From assembly GCA_033398695.1 (NCBI GenBank), contig CM065803.1, positions 47,173,501-47,237,500 on the forward strand: a stretch of 64,000 nt of DNA. Reading direction: 5' to 3'. This document shows positions 48,829-61,049 of the stretch, in pieces (the first letter of the stretch is position 1; every line of letters begins with the position of its first letter). The position numbers and the translations under genes are program-made. The DNA comes from Orobanche coerulescens (Eukaryota > Streptophyta > Magnoliopsida > Lamiales > Orobanchaceae). The notes below the pieces were generated by a model. It did no database searches, was not told the DNA's origin, and was given only the letters and a program-made list of their open reading frames with translations.

Positions 48829-49485
48829 CGTACGCTAACCTCTTCATTTAACTTACGTTACCAGTTTAGCGTGGGCTAACTGACTTTGTTAGCGTGCGCT
48901 ATCGCATCCCAGAGGCTACTACCTCGCTTCGTAAACTAACTTACGTACGTAATGCCCATGCATTAACGTACGTAAAACATCATGTCTAGCGTACACAAGT
49001 CCTTGCCCTTAGCGTGCGCTATCCGAAGTTGACTTACTACAGTATTCACCTACCACTCGTGCCCCCACATGCCGAAAGCATCCACGATTTACGGGATTCC
49101 TCTGACCGATCTGGAATTAGCGTGCGCTAACCATACGTTTTAGCGTGCGCTAGACCTGCATGACAAACACCCGCTGACCTTATCTGGACACGCGTCACAA
49201 GTGGCCGGGTCCACTCGCTGAAAGCCAAGATTCCCTGTCGGTCGATCTGATATTAGTGTACGCTAACCATCCTTGGTAGCGTGCGCTAAATGCCAATAAA
49301 CATCAACCCGGGCCTACCTGTCGGCCGCCTTCCAAACCTTTCCCAGAATGCCTTACGTACGTTAAGGATCCTCCTTAGCGTATGTAATGCAAACCTATTA
49401 GCATATGCTAACTGCACCACGTAGCGTACGCTACTCATACCTCGTAGCGTGCGCTAAGCATATTTCATAGCGTGCGCTAACGTGG
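48829..49485 (-). repeat. Mixed palindrome array in second N LTR
   Basis: About fifteen sites of the TAGCGTGCGCTA, TTACGTACGTAA and hybrid types. Some that are decayed in the first copy are intact here, and the reverse. Uninterrupted, because M is absent. Confidence 0.88.
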
Positions 49486-50394
49486 CTGTACTTAGACATT
49501 TCCAACTCTTCTCGTCCGTCTCGACATACTGGATATGTACACTCACATACTGAATACATATACTCAATCCAATAATATTCTCATATGATAGACCCAATGT
49601 CAAAATTGAAATGACCGGATACATGATATCCTCAATTGTAATTGTCTCCCAAATACGTCAATTTTACCAATACTGACATCGCAGTCCTTTATTTAAGGCT
49701 AAATACATAAACAATACATCATATTACAAGCCGATATGGCTAAATAACGAACCATTAGACCGATTGGGTCTTTTACCACAATATGCACATCAAACATACA
49801 TAACTCTGCCTCGACTCATACTCATGCCACGTTTAAATACACGAACCATATGTTACAATCGGGGAATACAACATTGGAACAGACAATACAATATGACTTG
49901 ACCAAAATACTCAGAACTAGTCTTTATGTGATTAGTAACGTTCGTCTTCCATCATTCTTCGTACCGATCCAGTGTTTAGCTCCCCAAGGACCTGCATATA
50001 CCTGGACACATTACAGACGTCCACCCCCCGATTACTCGGGGGTTAGCAAAATTCCACTGTTTTGCTAGTGCAAGTATAAAATGCAAATACGAGTCATACA
50101 CAGCATACTCCGAGAACACAAAAATCGTGAACATACTTCCTGAGGTAATTCACTTGATTAGAACAGTTTGAACCACGACAGGGTAGGAATGAAATCATTA
50201 TACATTTTGCAAAACATTTTAAAATCTCAGGTGTTTTGAAAACATTTGGGATTTAAGAATTCTCAATTTATCGAAAACCACTTAGGAAAACCGCCCAAAG
50301 ATCATTTTCCAAAATACAAATCCGATAACCAAAACACGGGGTCCATGACCCGATCATACGATTCCAATACATTCCCAAGAATTATTCGTGTTCC

Positions 50395-50700
50395 GTGCTA
50401 GCAAGCCACGCACCTCAGAGACTCCTCAAGACATACCCGAGTGAATAACCCAATGGGAAACCACACAATATCACATATCACCGTGACAACAGTCACAATA
50501 ACCACAAACATAAGTTATCCTGGAGTCGTGCTAACAAGCTACTAACCTCAGAGTCTCCGCATCGACATACCCAGTTTGGATAACCCTACAAGTTATCCTG
50601 GCATCGGGCTAGCAAGTCACGAACCTTGGAGTGTCTGCAAGACATACCCGATTGGATAACCCTATGGTCACGCCCGATCCGCACTAGCAAGGATGGATCC
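50395..50700 (-). repeat. Roughly 76-bp tandem repeat in P LTR
   Basis: Three to four units share GTGCTAGCAAGCCACGAACC and GACATACCCGATTGGATAAC. Also present in LTR b (about 56140-56430) and LTR c (about 61795-62095). Confidence 0.85.
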
Positions 50701-51682
50701 CGGAGGTTCAACAAACCCTACCCGGTGGCACATCACTTTACGATCATCACACAACAACAAGGGATTACAGTTTCCAACAACACCGAACATCACAACTTCC
50801 TTACAAAGGAGTCACAACTAACGCCACACAACAACACATACCCACCAAACGAATACATGTACTAACACACAATCTTTGACAAGTGAAAGGGAAAACATAT
50901 TATAATCACGTAATATAATCACAACACCCTCCACATACAACACTAATACACATATTCAGAAAAGTACATTTGTTCGCAAAACGTACGAGTTATCTTTGAA
51001 GAAAAACCTTTATCGAGAATATACCGATACTTTTTGAAAGTTCATTAAAATATTCGAATTTGCACACATAATCAATCACCAACTACTATATCTACGAAAC
51101 ACGAAGTGTATGGGCAAGATACTTGCCTCGGTAATTGACACACAAATACTCCGATGAATACGGCATGATCAGTGAACCACGACAACCTACAACCTCCGAA
51201 GACACAACAGAAACACGATCATTACGTATATAGAAACCAATTACAACGGGAAACGCACCCAACAACTGAAGGGAAACCGTTGAGACATTTAATCGAACAT
51301 TAAATGTTCACGGTTCCTCAAGAACACCAAAATCATCAACCGGGTTGAACGAATCGGAACCATGAATATACAATCCATATAACGTGATCAATAACAATAT
51401 TTAACAATGACCGATTCATAACAACCGGATTAGAAACGAGATCAAGAACAAAATCCCCAAAAAGGTCAACTTTAGGGAAATCATGAAAATACCTCGATCC
51501 GATGAAGAACAACCGATTAGATGATGTTACAATCACCTAACACCCTCCAAAACACGTTGGAATTGAGTAGAATCGACCAAGAATCCAAAGCCTAGCCTCA
51601 CCCGTCCGACGACCGCGAGAAGAAAATAAGAAAGGGGGAAATGAGGTGAAAGACTAGTCCCGCATTATAAATAACCGGACCG

Positions 51683-51885
51683 CATTACGTACGTAAGCTA
51701 CTCAGCTTAACGTACACTAAACCGTTAACGTATGTAAAGCTTGGACATTACGTACGTAAACGTGTTCCAGAAGCTAATGCCTGATTCTCTACATATCATA
51801 ACGACCGTAACAGATTTGGCTTTAACGGCCGTAATGAATTGGCATTTACGGCCGTAACATACTGCAGGTTACGGCCGTAACCTCC
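51683..51885 (-). repeat. Two-type palindrome array in P LTR a
   Basis: Nearest the TATA box are TTACGTACGTAA sites (two perfect, two decayed); further upstream are three TTACGGCCGTAA sites. Both use the half-site TTACG, with centre TA or GC. LTR b has a decayed version at 57422-57600. Confidence 0.9.
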
Positions 51886-52371
51886 ATCCTGGCAGCACAA
51901 TCCATCCTGCTGTCTGGACAGCCCCGAACGACGTCAAAATGCGACGACACAAAAAATACGACGTAATGCTTACAAAGGATTCTCAACAACGAAAAAAAGT
52001 GTTAAACGAACACGCAATTCCAACAACTGAAGGTAGGTAAAAACGAGTACACAAAATTTTGGGAAATTACAAAATGGCCCAAAAGTCCGAAAAATCACTA
52101 TACAGGATCGAATAACAATTCCAAAGTTCACAACATGACCACAAATGTTAAATGAACTTGTAGGAATGACAAAACAACAGTTTCGAGTAAGATTTACAAG
52201 AATTAAACCTAAATGCGAAAAAGTCGCGATAATATGCCGATTAATCCGAAATAATATCAAAACTCGCTCGAATGACCAAAAGTGCAGAACAAAACGTGTC
52301 CAAAATGTGTCAGTCAGCAAAGCGAGTCGCTATAATCAAAAAATACAGGAATGAAAAATACGGGTATTACA

Positions 52372-53284
52372 TTCTACCCCCTTAAAAGAAGTTTCGTCCC
52401 CGAAACTTAAAACATGACACAATCTACGCAAGATAATCTCAGATAACACACGTTATTTGTTGCTGACAGCACATAACGAACCCCATGCAGTACAGAACTT
52501 CTACAATACGATTCGCTATGCTAGAGCAATAACAAAATGCAACGAACAAAAGTCACTACGGTTGACTAACCCAAACAGAATAACAACCAAAACACGAGTC
52601 TAACGCTGAACAAGTGTGAAATTCCGATAACCCCAAGGGTCTGGAAGATCATAAATGAAGACAATTTCCCGAACTTAAGGAAATTACGAAATGGTCCAAA
52701 TGCTCAAAAATCACGATATGGGATCGAGCAACAAAAACCGGACAACAACTATCGAACAACAATGATCGAACAACAACGACCAAAACAACAATGATCGAAC
52801 AACAACGATCAAAACAACAAAGATCGAACAACAACTCCGGAGTTTACACCTCAACTCAAGACATTGAATGATCTTGCAAGAACTACAAGATATTCATTTC
52901 GCACAGGGCTCACGAAAATCGAACCGAACTCAAAAAAGCTACCACGGCAAACAGATTAATCCGAAACAATATCGCAACTCGTTCGAACAACAAAAACAAA
53001 GAACGGAACAAGTTCAGAAAGTATCAACGAACACAAACGAGTCGATAGAAATGAAAATACAGAAGTTCAAAAATCTAATCCACTTCTAATAAAAGAAGTT
53101 TGTCCCCAAAATTTAAAACAATGAAAACAAGGTAATAACATAGCAGGAAACTGGCAGGCAACACCATTCAGGGACTTCTCAGAGTCGACCCGATATCAGT
53201 GCGTGCCTCGGAATACCCGGTGACCAACTCGCAAAACTGAATCTGGTGTCCTTCGAGTCCGCACTTGTATCATGTTACTGACGG
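52372..53284 (-). mobile_element. P internal copy 1: 3' region with a vestigial LTR start
   Basis: The polypurine tract complement (52372-52388) and inverted repeat AAGTTTCGTCCCCGAAACTT (52389-52408) border LTR a. Between about 52630 and 53083 the sequence parallels the first 300-400 bp of the P LTR in order, but strongly decayed, and is followed at 53086-53118 by a second polypurine-like tract with inverted repeat. A short ACAACRATCGAAC repeat lies at 52740-52830. Confidence 0.7.
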
Positions 53285-54215
53285 GGAGGGACAATGTGCA
53301 CGAACATGCCCCGACACATTACAGTTATAACACCTCTTGGCTTTACCAGGAGTCAAAGATGACGACTTGGAATCTCAGTTCCACTCATCGAACGATGAAG
53401 CTTCACGGCAGGAAGACTACTGTGTTGGAATTTAGAAACTCCAACTCCTGTACTGACCATAAGGTCATCAGACTTCCTTAGTTTCTTCGACTCGAGCACA
53501 CATTCCTAGGATAATGAAGCTAGCTCGAAGGCTAAGGCTCGATTCTGATAATCTCTCAACGTGGTGCAAGTGAATCCTGCCATATACTGGCGAATCTCCA
53601 ACTTCATCCGCATGTCAAAATGACGGATCTCCTGTTCTTCAGTCCTCACCTGATCTCGCACATAACTGAGTTGTTTGCTATAGTCGATGATAGCTTGTGA
53701 CACCGATATATCCTGCAGTTCTGCCAAATAAAAATCATGAATCCTCTAATCCCTTATCGATTTCGGACAAAACTTAGCTTCCATAAATTCCTGGAACTCT
53801 GTCCACGTGACGACACGATCACGAGGTTTAATAGCTTCCCACCAATTAGCGGCATCTCTATCAAGAAGGTACTGAGCGATAGGCACCTTCCGTTCTTCGG
53901 GACATTCAACTACCTCGAATATCTTTCCCAACTGAAAAAGTCAATTATCCCAGCCCAACGCATCCACAGCACCAGCGAGTCGAGGGGTATTCATACGGAC
54001 TACCTCTCGAAGCCATTGGTTTACATCGACGTTCTGAGTCACGTCAGTGTTTCGTTGAACCGCCTTGGTCAACTGAGTCATCTGTGTTGCTACTTGTTGC
54101 AATATAGTAGCAACATCAATACCAATATCGTTCTCGACATCATTCTCTTGGCCCCGCATCTGATTCCATGGCCATCTGTACCACGGTTACGACCACGACC
54201 TCTGCCCCTCGGCAT
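53285..54215 (-). pseudogene. P gag copy 1 (frameshifted)
   Basis: Minus strand, from the ATG at 54215. Successive frames give VATILQQVATQMTQLTKAVQ (within 53941-54159), KIFEVVECPEERKVPIAQYL and NWWEAIKPRDRVVTWTEFQE (53746-53931), the retrotransposon gag core, and FDMRMKLEIRQYMAGF (53506-53727). A CCHC knuckle CYNCNVSGHVRAHC at 53291-53333 is intact. Gag would form the particle and bind RNA. Several breaks are visible and no protease or pol follows, so P is non-autonomous. Confidence 0.85.
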
Positions 54216-55407
54216 ACTAACAAGTAACCACCTAGCGCAATGAAAATCATAATACATAATCACACACAATAATTGTCATTACTAGAAAACACACATATAA
54301 TACAGTCACAGATGATCGGTTTAACGACTGCAAAAGTTAGACCTGACGGCTTAAAATGTAGTTCCATAGCTTCTGTCCAGGCTGATTAGCGTGCGCTACA
54401 GCAGAGATTTAGCGTGCGCTAAACATGCCACATTAGCGTGCGCTAACTGCTCTAATTCAGCAACATGATTGTAAACATATAATAGACAATACTAGAACCG
54501 AAGATTACAATTAAGCAACAACATACGAATCCAAACGCCATCGATTCACATGATTACAACATCCCAAGAGCAACCATCAAAAGATAATTAACATTCAAAA
54601 CCAATATTCCACCTCTCAGTAAAGAGGACTATCTCAACGAGTGCATACCGAACGACTTAGCATTCACACCCCATTTTAATCATAATCCTGAGCACTATTG
54701 CCGAAACAACAATATCATCATCACCGTATACATCTTGACTCACAATTATGAAACCGAAAAGTTAAAAGCAAGAGTCACGTCTTGAGTAGACTTTATAGAC
54801 CTCATTTGAGTTTAAAAATCGCATTGGAAAACTTATAATACAGAATGAGAATGAAATATCGATAGTTTGAGTTCTCTGAAATTTTCGGCCTTGACGTCAT
54901 GACACGAAAATTAAACTTTTTCCTCCTTTGGAGGACGTTTTAAAATAAAATTGTATGACTCCCTCAAAATGTTCAAAACATTAAAATATCATATTAATGA
55001 ACTTTCCTCGTGTAACCATACCAAAGTCATTGTTCACGTATAGACGGTTTGTACCTGCTTTTCTGCTATCACAAGACTTTAGTCAAAAGATATACACTGG
55101 CACCACTTTTCATTCCAGTACAATACGAGAATAACATAAGCATATTCACAATTAACAATTAAACACCACCTCATAACATAGAATCACACAAGCTCGTATA
55201 ACGCGAGACACAACATATAACATGGAGACTTACATCCGCAAATCGCAGGAAGATGATGGCTGCACATTGATACTAATCATGAACGATACTACAGACGATG
55301 CGTCGTGACACGACTCAGTCAGACACCATCCGACATGACAAAACTCAACAACATACAACTCAACTCGACAAGCTAGGTTTCCACAACCTGACTCTGATAC
55401 CATATTC
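54216..55407 (-). mobile_element. P leader copy 1 with primer site and palindromes
   Basis: The primer site complement ACTCTGATACCA (55391-55402) has one change from the usual sequence. Three TAGCGTGCGCTA palindromes lie at 54384-54445, outside any LTR. The rest is non-coding. Confidence 0.8.
54384..54445 (-). repeat. TAGCGTGCGCTA palindromes in P leader 1
   Basis: Three perfect 12-mers spaced about 22-24 bp apart, between the primer binding site and gag. Leader copy 2 has four at 60004-60091. Confidence 0.9.
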
Positions 55408-57977
55408 TGTAACACCCCCAAACTACTCGGGAATATTACAGCGCCGCAGACCCTCTCCGTGAGGATCTACCAGGCTAAATACATAAACAATACATCATAT
55501 TACAAGCCGTTATGGCTACCATTAGACCGATTGGGTCTTTTACCACAATATGCACATCAAACATACGTAACTCTGCCTCGAATCATACTCATGCCAGGTT
55601 TAAATACACGAACCATATGTTACAAACGGTAATACAACAGTGGAACAGACAATACAATATGAACTCGTCTTTATGTGATTATTAACGTTCGTCTTCCATC
55701 ATTCTTCGTACCGATCCAGTGTTTAGCTCCCCAAGGACCTGTATATACCTCGACACATTACAGACGTCCACCCCCCGATTACTCGGGGGTTAGAAAAATT
55801 CCACTATTTTGCTAGTGCAAGTATAAAGTGCAAATACGAGCCATACACAACATACTCCGAGAACACAATAATCGTGAAAATACTTCCCGAGGTAATTCAC
55901 TTGATTAAAACAGTTTGAACCACGAAAGGGTAGGAATGAAATCATTATACATTTTGCAAAATATTTTAAGATCTCGGGTGTTTTGAAAACATTTGGGATT
56001 TAAGAATTCTCAATTTATCGGAAACCACTTAGGGAAACCGCCCAAAGATCATTTTCCAATATACAAATCCGTTAACCAAAACATGAGGTCCACGACCCGA
56101 TCGTACAATTCCAATACATTCCCAAGGATTATTCGTGTCCCGTGCTAGCAAGCCACGAACCTCAGAGACTCCTCAAGACATACCCGAGTGAATAACCCAA
56201 TGAGAAACCACACAATATCCTGTGACAACAGTCACAATAACAACAACCATAAGTTATCCTAGCATCGCGCTAACAAGCTACGAACTTTATAGTCTCCGCA
56301 TCGACATACCCGATTTGGATAACCCTACAAGTTATCCCGGCATCGGGCTAGCAAGCCACGAACCTCGGAGTCTCCGCAAGACATACCCGATTGGATAACC
56401 TTGTGGTCACGCCCGATCCGCACTAGGAAGGACGGATCCTGGAGGTTCAACAAACCCTACCAAGTGGCACATCACTTTAGGATCATCACACAACAACAAT
56501 GGAGTACAGTTTCCAAACAACACCGAACATCACAACTTCCTTACAAAGGAGTCACAACTAATGTCACACAACAACACATAACCACCAAACGAATACACGT
56601 ACTAACACACAATCCTTGACAAGTGAAAGGGAAAACATATTATAATCACGTAATATGATCACAACACCCTCCACATACAACACTAATACACATATTCAGA
56701 AAAGTACATTTGTTCCCAAAACATACGAGTTATCTTTGAAGGAAAACCTTTGTCGAGAATATACCGATCCTTTTTTAAAGTTCATTAAAACATTCGAATT
56801 TGCACACATAATCAATCACCAACTACTATATATACGAAACACGAAGTATATGGGCAAGATACTTGCCTCGGTAATCAACACGCAAATACTTTGATGAATA
56901 CGGCTTGATCGGTGAACCACGACAACCTACAACCTCTGAAGACACAACAGAAACACGATTATTACATATATAGAAACCAATTACAATGGGAAATGCACCC
57001 AACACCTGAAGGGAAAACCGTTGAGACATTTAATCGAACATTAAATGTTCACGGTTCCTCAAGAACACCAAAATCATCAACCGGGTTGAACATTCGGAAC
57101 TATGAATATACAATCCATAGAACGTGATCAATAACAATGTTTAACAATGATCGATTCATAACAACCGGATTAGAAATGAGATCAAGAACAAAATCCCTAA
57201 AAAGGTCAACTTTAGGGAAATCAAGAAAATACCTCGATCCGACGAAGAACAACCGATTAAACGATGTTACAATCACCTAAGACCCTCCAAAACACATTGG
57301 AATTGAGTAGAATCGACCTGAATCCAAAGCCTAGCCTCACCCATCCGACGACCGCGAGAAGAAAATAAGAAAGGGGGAAATGAGGTGAAAGACCCATCCC
57401 GTATTATAAATAATCGGACCGCGTTACGTACGTAAGCTACTCAGCTTAATGTACGTTAAACTGTTAACGTACATAAAGCTTGGACATTACATATGTAAAC
57501 GTGTTCCAGAAGCTAATGCCCGATTCTCTACATATCATAACAGCCGTAATGGATTTGGCCTTAACGGTCGTAATGAACTGGCGTTTACGGCCGTAACCTG
57601 CATCCTGGCAGCACAATCCATCATGTTGTCCGGCCAGCCCCGAACGACTTCAAAATGCGACGACTCAGAAAATACGAAACGGCCTAAAAGTCCGAAAAAT
57701 CACTATACGGGATCGAATAACAATTCCAAAGTTCACAACATGACCACAAATGTTAAATGAACTTATAGGAATGACAAAACAACAGTTTCGAGTAAGAATT
57801 ACAAGAATCAAACCCAAATGCGGAAAAGTCGCGATAATGTGCCGATTAATCCGAAATAATATCAAAACTCGCTCGAATGACAAAAAGTGCAGAACAAAAT
57901 GTGTCCAAAATGTGTCAGTGAGCACAAGCGAGTTGCTATAATCGAAAAATACAGGAATAAGAAATACGGGTATTACA
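55408..57977 (-). mobile_element. Element P, LTR b (2570 bp, both ends intact)
   Basis: From TGTAACACCCCCAAACTA to GGGTATTACA (+ orientation). It lies between two P internal regions and serves as 5' LTR of one and 3' LTR of the other. Compared with LTR a it lacks about 115 bp near 57670 and about 27 bp near 55665. TATA at 57405-57412. Confidence 0.93.
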
Positions 57978-58906
57978 TTCTACCCCCCTTAAAAGAAGTT
58001 TCGTCCCCGAAACTTAAAACATGACACAATCTACGCAAGGTAATCTCAGATAACACACGTTATTTGTTGCTGACAGCACATAATGAACCCCATGCAGTAC
58101 AGAACTGCTACAATACGATTCGCTACGCTAGAGCGATAACAAAATGCAACGAACAAAAGTCGCTACGATTGACTAACCCGAACAGAATAACAACCAAAAC
58201 ACGAGTCTAATGCTGAAGAAGTGTGAAATTCCGATAACCCCAAGGGTTTGGAAGATCACAAACGAAGACAATTTCCCTAAATTAAGGAAATTATGAAATG
58301 GTCCAAATGCTCAAAAATCACGATATGGGATCGAACAACAACGATCGAACAACAATGATCGAACAACAACGACCAAAACAACAACGATCGAACAACTATG
58401 ATCGAACAACAACGATCAAAACAACAACGATCGAATAACAACTCCAAAGTTTACACCTCAAATCAAGACATTAAATGATCTTGCAAGAACTACAAGATAT
58501 TCATTTCGCATAGGGCTCACGAGAATCGAACCGAACTCAGAAAAGTTACCACGGCAAACAGATTAACCCAAAACAATATCGCAACTCGTTCAAACAACAA
58601 AAACAAAGAACGGAACAAGTTCAGAAAGTATCAACGAACACAAACGAGTCGATAGAAATGAAAATACAGAAGTTCAAAAATCTAATCCACTTCTAATAAA
58701 AGAAGTTTGTCCTTGAAATTTAAAATAATGAAAACAAGGTAATAACATAGCAGGACACTGTCAGGCAACACCATTCAGGGACTTCTCAGAGTCGATCCCA
58801 ATATCGGTGCTGAAGTCTGTGCCTCGAAAGACCCGGTGACCAACTCACAAAACTAAATCCAGTGTCCTTCGAGTCCGCACTTGTAACATGTTACTGATGG
58901 GGAGGG
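57978..58906 (-). mobile_element. P internal copy 2: 3' region with a vestigial LTR start
   Basis: Polypurine tract complement at 57978-57994 and inverted repeat at 57996-58015. As in copy 1, a decayed LTR-start-like stretch (about 58260-58690) ends in a second polypurine-like tract near 58690-58725. ACAACGATCGAAC short repeats lie at 58335-58440. Confidence 0.7.
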
Positions 58907-59835
58907 ACGATGTGCACGAACATGCCCCGACACATTACAGTTATAACACCTCCTGGATTTACCAGGAGTCAAAGCTGACGACTTGGAACTCTCAGTTCCA
59001 CTCATCGAACGATGAAGCTTCACGACAGAAAGACTATTGTGTTGCAGTTTAGAAACTCCAACTCATGTACTGACCATAAAGTCATCAGACTTCCTCGGTT
59101 TCTTTGACTCAGGCACACGTTCCGAGGATGATGAAGCTAGCTCGAAGGCTAAGGCTCGATTCTGATAATCTCTCAATGTGGTGCAAGTGAATCCTGCCAT
59201 ATACTGGCGAATCTCCAACTTCATCTGCATGTCAAAATGACGGATCTTCTCTTCTTCAGTCCTCACCTGATCTCGCACATAACCGAGTTGTTTGCTATAG
59301 TCGATGATAGCTTGTGACACCGATATATCCCGCGGTTCTGCCAAATAAAAAATTATGAATCCTCTGATCCCTAATCGGTTTTGGACAAAACTCAGCTTCC
59401 ATAATTCCTGGAACTCCGTCCACGTGACGACACGGTCATGAGATTTAACATGGCTTCCCACCAATTAGTGGCATCTCTATCAAGAAGGTACTGAGCGATA
59501 GGCACCTTCCGTTCTTCGGGACATTCAACTGCCTCGAATATCTTTCCCAACTGAAAAAGATAATCATCCCATCCCAACGTATCCGCAGTGCCAGCGAGTC
59601 GAGGGGGTTTCATACAGACTACCTCTCGAAGCCACTGGTGTACATCGATGTTCTGAGTCGCGTCAGTGTTATGTTGATCCGCCTTGGTCAGCTGAGTCAT
59701 CTGTGTTGCTACTTGTTGCAATATAATAGCAACACCAATACCAATATCGTTCCCGGCATCATTATCTTGGCCCCGCATCTGATTCCCATGGCCATCTGTA
59801 CCACGGTTACGACCACGACCTATGCCCCTCGGCAT
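58907..59835 (-). pseudogene. P gag copy 2 (frameshifted)
   Basis: Minus strand from the ATG at 59835, chosen because MPRGIGRGRNRG matches the R/G-rich start of other Gags here. One frame to about 59460 covers QWLREVVCMKPPRLAG, KIFEAVECPEERKVPIAQYL and NWWEAM; a frameshift leads to 59063-59464 with FDMQMKLEIRQYMAGF and ending RVPESKKPRKSDDF. The knuckle near 58907-58953 reads CYNCNVSGHVRAH then arginine where copy 1 has the fourth zinc ligand. Fewer breaks than copy 1, but not functional as read. Confidence 0.85.
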
Positions 59836-61049
59836 ACTAACAAGTAACCACCTAGCGCAACGAAAATCATAATACATAATCACACACAACAATTGTCATT
59901 ACTAGACAACACATATAGAATACATTAACAGATGATCGGTTTAACGACTGAAAAAGTTAGACCTGACGGCTAAAAATGCAGTTCCATAGCTTCTGCCCAG
60001 ACTGATTAGCGCGCGCTACAACAGAGATTTAGCGTGCGCTAAACATGCCACATTAGCGCGCGCTAGCCTCATACTGAGCATACGCTAACTGCTCTAATTC
60101 AGCAACATGATTGTAAACATATACCAGACAATACTAGAACCGAAGATTACAAATAAGCAACAACATACGAATCCAAACGCCATCTATTCACATGATTACA
60201 ACATCCCACGAGCAACCATCAAAAGATAATTAACATTCAAAACCAATATTCCACCTCTCAGTAAAGAGGACTATCTCAATGAGTGCATACCGAACGACTC
60301 AGCATTCACACCCCATTTTAATCACAATCCTGAGCACTATTGCCCAAACAACAATATCATCATCACCATATACATCCTGACTCACAATTATGAAACCGAA
60401 AAGTTAAAAGCGAGAGTCACGTCTTGAGTAGATTTTATAGACCTCATTTGAGTTTAAAAATCGCGTTGGAAAACTTATAATACAAAATGAGAATGAAATA
60501 TCAGTAGTTTGAGTTCTCTGAAATTTTCGGGCTTGACGACATGACACGAAAATTAAACTTTTTCCTCCCTTAGAGGACATTTTAAAATAAAATTACGTGA
60601 CTCCCTAAAAACGTTCAATTCTTTAAAATATCATATTAATGAACTTTCCTCGTGTAACCATACCAAAGTCATTGTTCACGTATAGACGGTTTGTACCTGC
60701 TTTTATGCTATCACAAGACTTTAGTCAAAAGATATACACTGGCACCACTCTTCATTCCAGTACAATACGAGAATAGTATAAGCATAATCACAATTTACAA
60801 TTAAACACCACCTCATAGCATAGAATCATACAAGCTCGTATAACGCGAGATACAACATATAGTATGGAGACTGACATCCACAGATCACATGAAGATGATG
60901 GCTTCACATTGATACTAATCACGACCGACACTACAGACGACGCGTCGTGACACGACTCAGTCAGACACCATCCGACATGACAAAACTCAACAACACACAA
61001 CTCGACCCAACAGGCTAGATTTCCACAACCTGGCTCTGATACCATATTC
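59836..61049 (-). mobile_element. P leader copy 2 with primer site and palindromes
   Basis: Primer site complement GCTCTGATACCA (61033-61044) is canonical. Four palindromes at 60004-60091 read TAGCGCGCGCTA, TAGCGTGCGCTA, TAGCGCGCGCTA and a decayed GAGCATACGCTA. Rest non-coding. Confidence 0.8.

Larger units (their letters stand above)
45805..49695 (-). mobile_element. Element N, 5' LTR (3891 bp, end deleted)
   Basis: Collinear with the split LTR. Palindrome array at 48829-49485, TATA-like CATATATATAC at 48803-48813, donor-like AAGGTAATC near 48581-48589, tandem repeat at 46728-47045, acceptor-like site near 46241-46250. The last 90 bp (the LTR start) are missing: at 49695 it joins a P LTR. 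It carries the uninterrupted site of the M insertion. Confidence 0.92.
49696..52371 (-). mobile_element. Element P, LTR a (first 64 bp of + coordinate end missing)
   Basis: It matches P LTRs b and c from their position 65 onward. Minus-strand order: TGTAATACCCG (complement ending 52371), palindromes at 51683-51885, TATA TATTTATA at 51666-51673, donor-like GAGGTATTTT near 51485-51494, GAGGCAAGTATC near 51119-51130, three roughly 76-bp tandem repeats (50395-50700), a hairpin CCCCCGATTACTCGGGGG near 50025-50042 and acceptor-like TGCAG|G near 49990-49996. Confidence 0.92.
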
